A stretch of 64,000 nt of DNA from Hyphomicrobiaceae bacterium (GTDB taxonomy: Bacteria > Pseudomonadota > Alphaproteobacteria > Rhizobiales > Hyphomicrobiaceae), in contig JALHMC010000001.1 of NCBI GenBank assembly GCA_022844225.1, positions 1 to 64,000 of the forward strand. Reading direction: 5' to 3'. The notes under the pieces are model-generated. The model worked only from the letters and a program-made list of their open reading frames with translations, searched no databases and was not told the DNA's origin. The position numbers and the translations under genes are program-made. Below, in pieces: positions 17,590 to 27,799 of this stretch (positions within the stretch are counted from its first letter, which is position 1; every line of letters begins with the position of its first letter).

Positions 17590-18566
17590 ATGGACGCCAG
17601 ATGCTCGCCATTGCATTCACCATCGCCGTCGCGGTGATGGGCCTCGTGCCTGCGGCCGCGCTCGCCCAAGGTGCTTGGCCCGAGCGGCCCGTCAAGATCG
17701 TGGTTCCGTTCGCCGCGGGTGGCGCCACGGACCAGACCGCACGCGTCTGGGCTGAGAAGTTGACACAGGGCCTCGGCCAGCAGTTCGTGGTCGAAAACAG
17801 GGGCGGCGGCGCATCCGGCTCGATCGGCATCGAGTCGGTCGTCAAGTCGGCGGCCGACGGTTACACGATCCTTTATACGCCCAATGCCTCGATTGCCGTG
17901 GTCCCGCAGCTGCGCAAGGTCAACTTCGATCCCGTGCAAGACCTCGCGCCCATCGCCCGCACGGGAGATGCCATCGTCGGCTTCACCATTCATCCCTCCC
18001 TTGGGATCAAGACATTCCAAGAGATGGTCGACTACGCGAAGGAGAATCCAGGCAAATTGACCTACGGCTCGTCGGGCGTCGGCATGGCGAACCATCTGCG
18101 GATCGAGGCCGTCAAGAACAAGTTCGGCGTCGACATCCTCCACATCCCTTACCGCGGTGGTGCCGACACCCTGAACGACCACCTGCCTGGCACCATCCAC
18201 ATGATGAACGAACCAGTCACACTGCCACACGTGAAAGCGGGCAAGTTGATCCTGCTCAACGTCAACGGTCCGGTCCGGCATCCCGAGTTCCCGAACGTCC
18301 CCTCGACCACCGAGCTCGGCATCCCCGACGTCGAGGTGCCGATTTGGTTCTCGCTCTGGGCGCCGGCTGGAACATCAAAGGAAATCCGCCAGAAGCTGCA
18401 CAGCAAAATGGAGGAGATCGCGGCCACCGACGACATGAAAGCGCGCATGATTGCCGTCAACGTCATCGTGCCGAAGCAGTCGATGGACGATATGCGTCAG
18501 TATCTGATCGACGATATCGCCCGCAACAAAGAGGTGATCGCGAAGAACAATATCAAGGTCGAGTAA
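17586..18566 (+). CDS. tctC: Bug/TctC-family periplasmic substrate-binding protein 2
   Basis: 326 residues from the ATG at 17586, which gives a clean Sec signal (MNGRQMLAIAFTIAVAVMG ending AALAQ). An ATG at 17541 would prepend SRRDFASSSG, a twin-arginine-like motif rather far from the hydrophobic core, so that start cannot be fully excluded. Bug blocks are present: IVVPFAAGGATDQTARVW, GQQFVVENRGGGASGSIG, YTPNASIAV, DILHIPYRGGADTLNDHLPG and NEPVTLPHVKAGKLILL. Second of three tandem binding proteins; its first codons overlap the stop of a possible leader ORF. Confidence 0.88.
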   Translation: MNGRQMLAIAFTIAVAVMGLVPAAALAQGAWPERPVKIVVPFAAGGATDQTARVWAEKLTQGLGQQFVVENRGGGASGSIGIESVVKSAADGYTILYTPNASIAVVPQLRKVNFDPVQDLAPIARTGDAIVGFTIHPSLGIKTFQEMVDYAKENPGKLTYGSSGVGMANHLRIEAVKNKFGVDILHIPYRGGADTLNDHLPGTIHMMNEPVTLPHVKAGKLILLNVNGPVRHPEFPNVPSTTELGIPDVEVPIWFSLWAPAGTSKEIRQKLHSKMEEIAATDDMKARMIAVNVIVPKQSMDDMRQYLIDDIARNKEVIAKNNIKVE

Positions 18567-18694
18567 TCGATCAGATAGCGGCGGTTGGTACCTGACGCGT
18601 TAATCGGCCGTGACGATCGGCCCCCCGTGCCTACGGCGGCCGGCGACGACAACGACCAAGGGCGGGAGGAGAAGTAGAAAACGAGGTGCACACG

Positions 18695-19663
18695 ATGCTC
18701 CGACGTACGTTCCTTACCGTTGCCGCCGGCCTCGCTGCCGGACTCGGCCTCACTGTAGCGGCCGTAGCTCAGAGTTGGCCCGACCGGCCTGTGAAGGTCA
18801 TTGTGCCCTACGCCGCGGGAGGTGCCACCGATGCCATCGCGCGTCCTTGGTCGGAGGAGCTCTCCAAGGCTTTCGGGCAGCAATTCGTGATCGAGAACCG
18901 CGGCGGCGCCTCCGGCATGATCGGCATGGAGGCTTTGGTCAAGTCGCCGCCCGACGGATACTCGCTGGTGATGTCGCCGAACGCCGTTTTGTCGATCCTG
19001 CCGAGCCTCAAGAAAACGCCTTACGACCCTCTCACCGACGTGGTCCCGATCGGCTATACTGGCGAGGTTCTGAACGGTTTCGTCATTCATCCGAAGGCCG
19101 GCATCAAGTCGATGAATGAGCTCGTCGACTACGCCAAGAAGAATCCTGGGAAATTGACCTACGCGTCCTCGGGGAACGGCACAGCCAATCATCTGCGCCT
19201 CGAAGCGCTCAAGATAAGAGCCGGCATCGACATCCTTCACGTTCCGTATCGTGGCGGCGCGGATGCACTGAACGACGTGCTGCCGGGCAATGTGCTGATG
19301 CAGAACGAGCCGATCACCCTGCCACACGTCAAGGCAGGCAAACTGATCCTGCTCTCGATCAACGGAAAGGTGCGCAATCCTGATTTTCCCGACGTTCCGA
19401 CGATGACGGAAGCCGGCATTCCCGACGCCGACGTGCCGATCTGGTTCGGCTTCTTCGGGCCGAAGGGGCTGCCCGACGAGATCGTCCAGAAGATCAATGG
19501 AAAGATGATGGAACTCGCCAAAGACGAGGGCTTCAAGAAGAGGCTCTGGACCGTGAATTCCATCGTCGAGCCGAAGACGGCCGCCGAGATGCGCAAACTT
19601 CTGGAGGACGACATCAAGGCGAACCTCGAAGTCATCAAGAAAGGCAACATCAAGCTCGAATAG
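18695..19663 (+). CDS. tctC: Bug/TctC-family periplasmic substrate-binding protein 3
   Basis: 322 residues from the ATG at 18695, with GAGG eight bases upstream; an in-frame GTG at 18686 is the alternative. The signal MLRRTFLTVAAGLAAGLG to AVAQ has a twin-arginine look. Bug blocks: VIVPYAAGGATDAIARPW, GQQFVIENRGGASGMIG, GIDILHVPYRGGADALNDVLPG, NEPITLPHVKAGKLILL. It resembles proteins 1 and 2 far more closely than unrelated Bug proteins normally resemble one another. Last gene of the array; a 10-bp-stem hairpin follows its stop. Confidence 0.9.
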   Translation: MLRRTFLTVAAGLAAGLGLTVAAVAQSWPDRPVKVIVPYAAGGATDAIARPWSEELSKAFGQQFVIENRGGASGMIGMEALVKSPPDGYSLVMSPNAVLSILPSLKKTPYDPLTDVVPIGYTGEVLNGFVIHPKAGIKSMNELVDYAKKNPGKLTYASSGNGTANHLRLEALKIRAGIDILHVPYRGGADALNDVLPGNVLMQNEPITLPHVKAGKLILLSINGKVRNPDFPDVPTMTEAGIPDADVPIWFGFFGPKGLPDEIVQKINGKMMELAKDEGFKKRLWTVNSIVEPKTAAEMRKLLEDDIKANLEVIKKGNIKLE

Positions 19664-19671
19664 GTGCCCCT

Positions 19672-19700
19672 GCCCTGTGCCCCTCAACGAGGCACAGGGC
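19672..19700. terminator. Hairpin between third bug gene and cupin gene
   Basis: Perfect 10-bp stem GCCCTGTGCC / GGCACAGGGC with a 9-base loop, just after the bug stop and before the convergent cupin stop. It has no T-run, so it may act as a bidirectional transcript end or RNA stabiliser. Confidence 0.55.
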
Positions 19701-19734
19701 AAGACGTGTCGAGGCCCGCAGTCTGCACCTTTCC

Positions 19735-20238
19735 TCAGGCGGCCTTGATGTTGGAGCGTCGGATGTGATCGAGATTTCCGCCCTCGATGCGAATCAGGCG
19801 CGTTCCCGGCGTCATTTTCGGCGAGTGAATGACGCCGACGTCGTAGAACTGGCAGTCACCGGGCCGCATGGCGTAGCTGCCCACCGGCTCGACCAGAGTG
19901 GGGGCGTCACCCGAGCCTTTGCTCTTCACCTTCCACTCGGTCATCTCCGTAGTGCCGGCGGCAACGCCGTAGATCGCCCATGCCGGGCCATGATCATGCG
20001 GCGTGCCGATCCGCTCATCCTCGTAGACATGGCCGCAGATGCAGAAGCCAAGCTCCGGATCCTCGTAGAGCACCTTGCGCGGCTTGCACTGGTCGGGCGT
20101 GACGTGGCGCGCGATCAGATCTTTGTCGAGCAGCGCCCGCGAAAGGTGCTCGCACACCTTGGCTTTGCCTTCAGGACTAGGATCGCGCTTTAGCGCCTGA
20201 CGGACGTCCTGGCTCAATTGCTCCAGCGTATAGCTCAT
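19735..20238 (-). CDS. Cysteine-dioxygenase-like cupin (candidate thiol dioxygenase)
   Basis: 167 residues from the ATG at 20238 (MSYTLEQLSQDVRQAL). The cupin core shows GTPHDHGPAWAIYGV with His81 and His83, and the third histidine His138 in DVGVIHSP, the three-His iron site of cysteine dioxygenase and mercaptopropionate dioxygenase-like proteins. The N-terminal helical part (residues 1-45) also resembles that family. Such enzymes add O2 to a thiol to give a sulfinate in the cytoplasm. Convergent with the transporter array. A perfect FNR/FixK-type box lies about 100 bases upstream. Other small-molecule cupin dioxygenases remain possible. Confidence 0.65.
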   Translation of the reverse strand: MSYTLEQLSQDVRQALKRDPSPEGKAKVCEHLSRALLDKDLIARHVTPDQCKPRKVLYEDPELGFCICGHVYEDERIGTPHDHGPAWAIYGVAAGTTEMTEWKVKSKGSGDAPTLVEPVGSYAMRPGDCQFYDVGVIHSPKMTPGTRLIRIEGGNLDHIRRSNIKAA

Positions 20239-20336
20239 GGAAGTCTCTCCGCGACGTTCATCATGGCCGCGCCCATTCCCTGGAAGCGATGGGCGCGCTC
20301 TTTCGGGTAAAGGGTCGATCCGCTCCAGGAGGGCCG

Positions 20337-20354
20337 CCTTGATCGTGATCAAGG
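20337..20354 (-). promoter_or_regulatory. Perfect FNR/FixK-type palindrome upstream of the cupin gene
   Basis: CCTTGATC-GT-GATCAAGG contains TTGAT-N4-ATCAA with ten of ten consensus positions and arms extended to 8 bp. It is centred 107 bases upstream of the cupin ATG in non-coding sequence. This is the binding site of FNR, FnrN or FixK regulators, so oxygen-responsive control of the cupin gene is likely. Confidence 0.65.
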
Positions 20355-20483
20355 CACGGCTATGCCGAGGCCCCCCGCGTTCCTCATCCTGCGGTTGCTA
20401 GAGTGGCCTGGGAACCGATCGCGACGATGCGCCGCCAACCGCGCCAGAGTCCATCTCGGCCAAGGGCCGGCATTAAGCCAAGA

Positions 20484-21137
20484 TTACGTAAGGAACGGGT
20501 TCGTCCGCCGTTCGTCACCGAATGTGCTCATCTCTCCGTGCCCGCAGATGAAGGCGATGTCGTCGCCTAGGGGGAAGAGCTTGGTCTTGATGGCATTGAT
20601 CAGCGCGTCATGGTCGCCATAGGGGAAATCGGTACGCCCGATCGAACCCTGGAAGACGACGTCGCCGACGAGTGCGAAGCTGTTGGTCTTGTTGTAGTAG
20701 ACGAGCGAACCCGGGGAATGCCCTGGGCAATGGAAGATCTCGAAGGCCTCGCCACCGATTTCCAGAGCATCGCCCTCGTTCAGCCAGCGGTCCGATATCG
20801 CGTTGCGCATCCCAGAAAGCCCATAGCTCGCGGCCTGTTCCTCGGCGCGCTCCATCAGGAACTTGTCCGCGAGGTGCGGGCCCTCGATGGCCACGCCCAG
20901 TGCCTCCTTCAGCTCCATGGCACCGCCGACATGATCGAGATGACCATGGGTGAGGATGATCTTCTCCGCCCTCATGCCGACCTGCTTGATCGCATCGAGA
21001 ATGACCGGCACATCGCCGCCTGGATCGATTACCGCGCCCGTCTTGGTCGCCTCGCTCCAGATGAGCGAGCAGTTTTGCTGCAGCGGCGTCACCGGGACGA
21101 TGGCCGCACGCAGTGTCAGCTTGCCGTTCTCGGCCAT
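20484..21137 (-). CDS. MBL-fold hydrolase, glyoxalase II / YcbL-like
   Basis: 217 residues from the ATG at 21137 (MAENGKLTLRAAIVPVTPLQQN), preceded by GGAGAG. The motif LTHGHLDHVGG provides His64, His66, Asp68 and His69; CPGHSPGSLVYY and the C-terminal CGHGEMSTFGDERRTNPFL complete a two-metal site. This arrangement is typical of YcbL-like thioesterases related to glyoxalase II. It probably hydrolyses a thioester such as S-lactoylglutathione in the cytoplasm. Divergent from alaS. Confidence 0.85.
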   Translation of the reverse strand: MAENGKLTLRAAIVPVTPLQQNCSLIWSEATKTGAVIDPGGDVPVILDAIKQVGMRAEKIILTHGHLDHVGGAMELKEALGVAIEGPHLADKFLMERAEEQAASYGLSGMRNAISDRWLNEGDALEIGGEAFEIFHCPGHSPGSLVYYNKTNSFALVGDVVFQGSIGRTDFPYGDHDALINAIKTKLFPLGDDIAFICGHGEMSTFGDERRTNPFLT

Positions 21138-21424
21138 GTTTCTCTCCTGACCCTCTCGCCTTTCGATCGTGGCTCGCATGCTCCAAGCGAGGTGTCAAAC
21201 ACGCGCCGGTCGGGCATGACCAATGAGTTGCAGATGCTCTTTTGAGTGAGAAACTCACGAGTCGGCCATCGCGGGTCCCGCCCCAGGCCGATTTGTGGAC
21301 AAGCCCCCTCGCGCGCCGCTAGAAAGGCATGACAACCGGAGGCGCCCGCGCTGGCCCGTTGCGCGGCAACGCGCAGGGAGATGCGCCCGGGAATCCGCCG
21401 CCCCATTAGAGACGATAGGGCCCC

Positions 21425-24103
<2,679 letters not shown>

Positions 24104-24157
24104 GGATCGTATCGGTGGCGCGACGCGCGTGCCGCCTTGAAGAACAGGGGCACGCGC

Positions 24158-25204
24158 ATGCACTCATTCGATGGGCACAACGATGTTCTTCTCCGGCTGT
24201 GGCGCCGAGACGGCGATGCCGTGGCCGCTTTTCTCGATGGCGAGGAGAAAGGGCAACTCGATCTGCCACGCGCCGAGACCGGCGGCATGGTCGGCGGGCT
24301 CTACGCCATCTTCGTGCCGTCCGAAAAGAAGTCGACAGCGGCTGAGCCGATGGACCAGGTGCCGTATGACGTCCCCCTGCCGCCACCACCCGAATTGACA
24401 CACGCGCAGCGCGCCACCCTCGAGATGGCCTCGTTGCTGTTCCGGATTGCGGAGCGCTCAAATGGCAAAGTTCGTTTGGCGCGTTCCGTCGCCGACATTC
24501 GCGCGGCAAAGGCAGCGGGCGCCCACGCGCCGGTTCTGCACATCGAGGGCTGCGAAGCACTGGATGCCGAACTCAAGATGCTCGACGTACTCTACGCGGC
24601 GGGACTGCGCTCACTGGGGCCGGTTTGGAGCCGCTCGAACATCTTCGGGCATGGCGTGCCGTTCCGCTTTCCCTCCTCGCCCGACACCGGCGACGGCCTG
24701 ACCGATCTCGGCAAGACGCTCATCCGGCGCTGCAACGAGATGCGAGTGCTGGTCGACCTGTCCCATCTCAACCAGAAAGGGTTCTGGGACGCCGCGCGAC
24801 TGTCGAACGCACCGCTCGTTGCCTCGCACTCGAATGCCCATGCGCTCTGCCCCTCGTCGCGCAATCTCACCGATGCGCAACTTGCAGCGGTGCGCGAGTC
24901 GGGCGGGCTCGTCGGCGTGAACTACGCCGTGAGCTTTCTTCGCGAGGACGGCAAGCGGATCGCGGCCACGCCACTCGATACGGTCGTGGATCACATCGCA
25001 TACCTCGTCGACAAACTCGGCGAGGATGGCGTTGGGCTCGGCTCGGACTTCGACGGAGCGACCATTCCGGACGGCATCGGCACCGTCGCAGGGCTGCCCA
25101 ATCTGGTGGCTGCCATGCGCAAACGCCAATTCGGCGACGCGCTGATCGAAAAAGTCTGCTTCGAGAACTGGATGCGCGTCCTCGCCAGGACCTGGGGCGG
25201 CTGA
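24158..25204 (+). CDS. Membrane dipeptidase, peptidase family M19
   Basis: 348 residues from the ATG at 24158 with AGGGG upstream; a TTG at 24137 is the longer alternative. The dizinc site is visible as DGHNDVLL (His7, Asp9), the bridging Glu in LHIEGCEAL, LVASHSNAHALC, and the C-terminal GSDFDGA. Family M19 enzymes hydrolyse dipeptides, including those with D-residues, and some cyclic substrates. No signal peptide or anchor is seen, so the product is likely cytoplasmic despite the family name. Probably co-transcribed with alaS. Confidence 0.9.
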   Translation: MHSFDGHNDVLLRLWRRDGDAVAAFLDGEEKGQLDLPRAETGGMVGGLYAIFVPSEKKSTAAEPMDQVPYDVPLPPPPELTHAQRATLEMASLLFRIAERSNGKVRLARSVADIRAAKAAGAHAPVLHIEGCEALDAELKMLDVLYAAGLRSLGPVWSRSNIFGHGVPFRFPSSPDTGDGLTDLGKTLIRRCNEMRVLVDLSHLNQKGFWDAARLSNAPLVASHSNAHALCPSSRNLTDAQLAAVRESGGLVGVNYAVSFLREDGKRIAATPLDTVVDHIAYLVDKLGEDGVGLGSDFDGATIPDGIGTVAGLPNLVAAMRKRQFGDALIEKVCFENWMRVLARTWGG

Positions 25205-25215
25205 GCGGTGACCGA

Positions 25216-25235
25216 CGTGCCTTGTCTCAGGCACG
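25216..25235. terminator. Hairpin between convergent dipeptidase and secreted-protein genes
   Basis: Perfect 7-bp stem CGTGCCT / AGGCACG with loop TGTCTC, located between two converging stop codons. No T-run is present; a shared transcript end is likely by position. Confidence 0.45.
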
Positions 25236-25267
25236 CGGCTGAACCGCGAGTGCAGCGGAGAGCCACT

Positions 25268-25627
25268 TCAGAACCAGAAGTTCCACTTCAAGTAGCCGCG
25301 ACCTGAGCCGGGAGCAGTTGGACCGTTCGATTCCCAGAAATCGACGGTCTGGCGGCGCAAGGTGTCGGAACAGCTGCGCACACAGTCGATCCAGGTGCCT
25401 CGAGGCAGGCGCACTTGCAGTCCGTGGCGACCAGACCGGACCGCGCCTCGAACGACGCCGTTGCCCCACTCGCTCTCGGCCACCACGTACTGGGGGGCAT
25501 AGCCGTTGCCGGACCCGCGATGTGGGCTTTGTGCAGCGACCGGCGACATGGCGACTGTCGTAAACGCGATGACCAGTGCTATCGCTGGAGCCGCACGGGG
25601 CGGCGCCATCCGCATTGTGATTTTCAT
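25268..25627 (-). CDS. Small secreted protein of unknown function
   Basis: 119 residues. A signal peptide (residues 1-33, ending SPVAAQS) is followed by a short mature domain with two cysteines close together (IDCVRSCSDTLRRQ) and conserved-looking aromatic residues (WIDC, FWESNG, YLKWNFWF). I do not recognise a named family. The two cysteines could form a disulfide in the periplasm. It lies 34 bases downstream of another secreted-protein gene on the same strand, so the two are probably one transcript. Confidence 0.65.
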   Translation of the reverse strand: MKITMRMAPPRAAPAIALVIAFTTVAMSPVAAQSPHRGSGNGYAPQYVVAESEWGNGVVRGAVRSGRHGLQVRLPRGTWIDCVRSCSDTLRRQTVDFWESNGPTAPGSGRGYLKWNFWF

Positions 25628-25661
25628 TCAGTTTCCCCCTGCATGATCGGAGCGCGCCGCG

Positions 25662-26171
25662 CTACCCTCGCGACAGATTGATGTTCACGCCCAACAGCGC
25701 GATGCCCTCGGTCTTGATCGACACGGTCTGGCTCGTGCCGATCGTTCTGACGGCCATCGAGCCCTTGAAGGCGCCCCCGTCTATCGTGAGGCTAAGCCGC
25801 CCCTCCTGGGCGGACCCGCTGACGTCGCCGGCCGCATTGTAGGTCCGCTCTTCCCAACGGCCGCTAACCTTGCCGGCGGTCGCCGCCAGCTGCGCGCGCA
25901 ACTCGATTTTGTTGCTCGCGGAGGCGCACCGGATGGCGAGACCGAGCTCCCCACCATCACTTTTTTGGGTGTAGTAGGCGAAGCACTTCAATGTTTCGGA
26001 GGTGCCGCTTTGCAGCCGAACCTCGGCAGCGCCACGCCACGTGCCCGTCAACCCGGCGAACGGCCCGTCGGCGACCGCGGATGTTGCCATAGTGCCACTC
26101 AGAATGACGGCGCCTGCCAGCGCTCTGGCGCCGCCCTCGATGCTGAACCGGAATTTCCTGCTCGCACTCAT
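25662..26171 (-). CDS. Secreted protein of unknown function
   Basis: 169 residues from the ATG at 26171, with AAGGGGG upstream. A long signal peptide (residues 1-35, VILSGTMATSAVADG) is followed by a beta-rich domain: FAGLTGTWRGAAEVRLQSG, LKCFAYYTQKSDGG, CASASNKIELRAQL, VSGRWEERTYNAAGDVSG. This pattern resembles small periplasmic beta-barrel or lipocalin-like proteins common in rhizobia, but no catalytic motif is visible. Upstream partner of the 25268-25627 gene. Confidence 0.7.
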   Translation of the reverse strand: MSASRKFRFSIEGGARALAGAVILSGTMATSAVADGPFAGLTGTWRGAAEVRLQSGTSETLKCFAYYTQKSDGGELGLAIRCASASNKIELRAQLAATAGKVSGRWEERTYNAAGDVSGSAQEGRLSLTIDGGAFKGSMAVRTIGTSQTVSIKTEGIALLGVNINLSRG

Positions 26172-26389
26172 GGAACACCCCCTTCCCAAAAAGCCCACCG
26201 ATCAACCGCTGCCCCCAGCGCTTTGCCCATGCCGACCCACCGACACCGGCCCAATCGCCGCCGCGTTCCTGCCACGAAACATCCATTATCAAATTTCGGG
26301 GGGTTCGGCCATGGCGCTGCCGCGTGCTGCGCGGAGCTGTCGGATCGTTGCCCGTCGATCGCTCATTCGCCGACGGCCGGGTCCGGCGC

Positions 26390-26414
26390 GGAACCTAGAT
26401 TGCGGCTCCGCGTT
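26390..26414 (+). promoter_or_regulatory. EcfG (general stress sigma factor) promoter of csbD
   Basis: GGAAC-N16-CGTT matches the alphaproteobacterial general-stress-response consensus exactly. It lies 47 bases upstream of the csbD start codon, and CsbD-like genes are frequent members of this regulon. The inferred start site is about 10 bases after the CGTT. Confidence 0.7.
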
Positions 26415-26461
26415 ACTGCAATGACCCTTCAAGTAGAGGGCGTGTAACAAAGGAGCTGATC

Positions 26462-26659
26462 ATGGATTGGGATCGTGTTGCCGGCGGATGGAAAGAATTT
26501 CGCGGCAAGGTTCAGGAGAAGTGGGGTGATCTCACCAACGATGACCTGGACCAGATCGAGGGGAAGCGCGAACAGCTCGAGGGCCGCCTTCAGCAGCGCT
26601 ACGGCTACGCCAAGGACAAGGCGCGCGACGAGGTGGATAGCTGGCTGAAGGCTGTCTGA
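26462..26659 (+). CDS. csbD: CsbD-family stress protein
   Basis: 65 residues, acidic and lysine-rich, typical of CsbD: MDWDRVAGGWKEFRGKVQEKWGDLTNDDLDQIEGKREQLEGRLQQRYG. AAGGAG sits just upstream of the ATG. CsbD-like proteins accumulate in stress or stationary phase; their molecular activity is unknown. The EcfG-type promoter upstream supports control by the general stress response. A hairpin with a short T-run follows the gene, so it is probably transcribed alone. Confidence 0.92.
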   Translation: MDWDRVAGGWKEFRGKVQEKWGDLTNDDLDQIEGKREQLEGRLQQRYGYAKDKARDEVDSWLKAV

Positions 26660-26671
26660 GCGCATTCGGCA

Positions 26672-26715
26672 AGGGAGAGTCACGCCATCAAGTGTGGCGC
26701 TCCCTCCTGCCTTTT
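26672..26715 (+). terminator. Rho-independent-type terminator after csbD
   Basis: Outer stem AGGGAG / CTCCCT and inner stem CGCCA / TGGCG with loop TCAAGTG, followed by CCTGCCTTTT. The T-run and position 12 bases after the csbD stop support a terminator. Confidence 0.6.
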
Positions 26716-26805
26716 CGGACACGACCCGCACCGAATCATCTTGTGCACTCGTCTTGTCAGTTGGATCATCCAGCTAGCGAGACCCGCACAAGGATATGAG
26801 CCCGG

Positions 26806-27294
26806 ATGGAAGGCAAGCGAACGATCGTGGCCAGCTACGGCCGCTACTACGAGGACTTCGAAATCGGCGACGTCTACGAGCATCGCCCCGGCCGGACGAT
26901 CACCGAGGCCGACAACATCCAGTTCAGCCTCATCACCATGAACCGGCATCCACTGCACTCGAACCGCGATTATGCCGCGAAGACCGAGTTCGGCCAGCCC
27001 ATCGTCAACAGTGCGCTCACCCTTGCCATGGTCACCGGCATGACCGTCGATGACGTGAGTTTCAAGGCGACGGCGAACCTGGGTTGGAAAGAGATCAAGC
27101 TGACGGCGCCGGTCTTCAATGGCGACACGATCTATGCGCGCAGCAAAGTGCTGGCCAAGCGCGAGTCGAAGTCGCGACCGAACGAGGGGATCGTGACCAC
27201 CTATACCGAGGGCTACAAGGCCGACGGCACGATTTTCCTGTCGTTCGAGCGGATCAGCCTCGTGCCCAAGCGGGGCTACGGGCCGGGGGATTGA
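26806..27294 (+). CDS. MaoC-family (hot-dog fold) dehydratase/hydratase
   Basis: 162 residues. A single hot-dog domain: YYEDFEIGDVYEHRPGRTITEADNIQF, then MNRHPLHSNRDYAAKTEFGQPIVNSALTLAMVTGM, and IKLTAPVFNGDTIYARSKVL. The hydratase catalytic pair in PhaJ-type enzymes is Asp and His; here the histidine of HPLH is kept and the Asp position appears to be Asn, as in some mesaconyl-type MaoC enzymes. It likely hydrates or dehydrates a short acyl-CoA. It heads a plus-strand group with DUF1330 and acyl-CoA dehydrogenase genes. Confidence 0.82.
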   Translation: MEGKRTIVASYGRYYEDFEIGDVYEHRPGRTITEADNIQFSLITMNRHPLHSNRDYAAKTEFGQPIVNSALTLAMVTGMTVDDVSFKATANLGWKEIKLTAPVFNGDTIYARSKVLAKRESKSRPNEGIVTTYTEGYKADGTIFLSFERISLVPKRGYGPGD

Positions 27295-27479
27295 GCGGCC
27301 AACTAAGCCAGTCTGTTCGCCGTTATCGAGCCCAAGGCTGCAAATTGGCTTCCGCTCCGTCACAGCCTGCCTGAACATGCTCCAATGGTTCTGGCACGGC
27401 CCCACCAAACCCCTCCCCTTGCCTGCCCGCTCCCGCCGTGGCGTTATGGCCTGAGCCAACGCCCAGCTTGGAGCATCCC

Positions 27480-27770
27480 ATGACCGCCTACGTCATCGCC
27501 GAGGTCGATGTGACCGACCCGGAGGCCTACAAGCTCTATGCCATCAAGGCGCCAGGCGTGACGTTGCCTGCCGGCGGCAAGTACCTGGCGCGCGCCGGCC
27601 ACGTCGAGGCGCTGGAAGGCGAGCCCCCCAAGTCGCGCGTGGTCGTGATCGAGTTCGAGGATCTCGAGAAGGCCCGTGCGTTCTATTACGGCAAGGCCTA
27701 TCAGGAGATCATCCCGTTGCGCCAGGCTGCGAGCAAAGGCCGCCTGTTCCTGGTCGACGGCGCGAAGTAG
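27480..27770 (+). CDS. DUF1330-family small protein
   Basis: 96 residues from the ATG at 27480 (MTAYVIAEVDVTDPEAYKLYA). The ferredoxin-like dimeric alpha/beta-barrel pattern is typical of DUF1330: GKYLARAGHVEALEG, SRVVVIEFEDLEKARAFYYGKAYQEIIPLRQAAS. The family is widespread and uncharacterised. It sits between a MaoC hydratase and an acyl-CoA dehydrogenase, 29 bases upstream of the latter, and probably belongs to their operon. Confidence 0.85.
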   Translation: MTAYVIAEVDVTDPEAYKLYAIKAPGVTLPAGGKYLARAGHVEALEGEPPKSRVVVIEFEDLEKARAFYYGKAYQEIIPLRQAASKGRLFLVDGAK

Positions 27771-27799
27771 CTGGTCTACGCCAGCCATCGAGGACACGC

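Noticed and set aside
18497-19702. 401-codon minus-strand frame opposite the third bug gene
   Set aside because: Shadow of a well-supported Bug protein; no recognisable domain.
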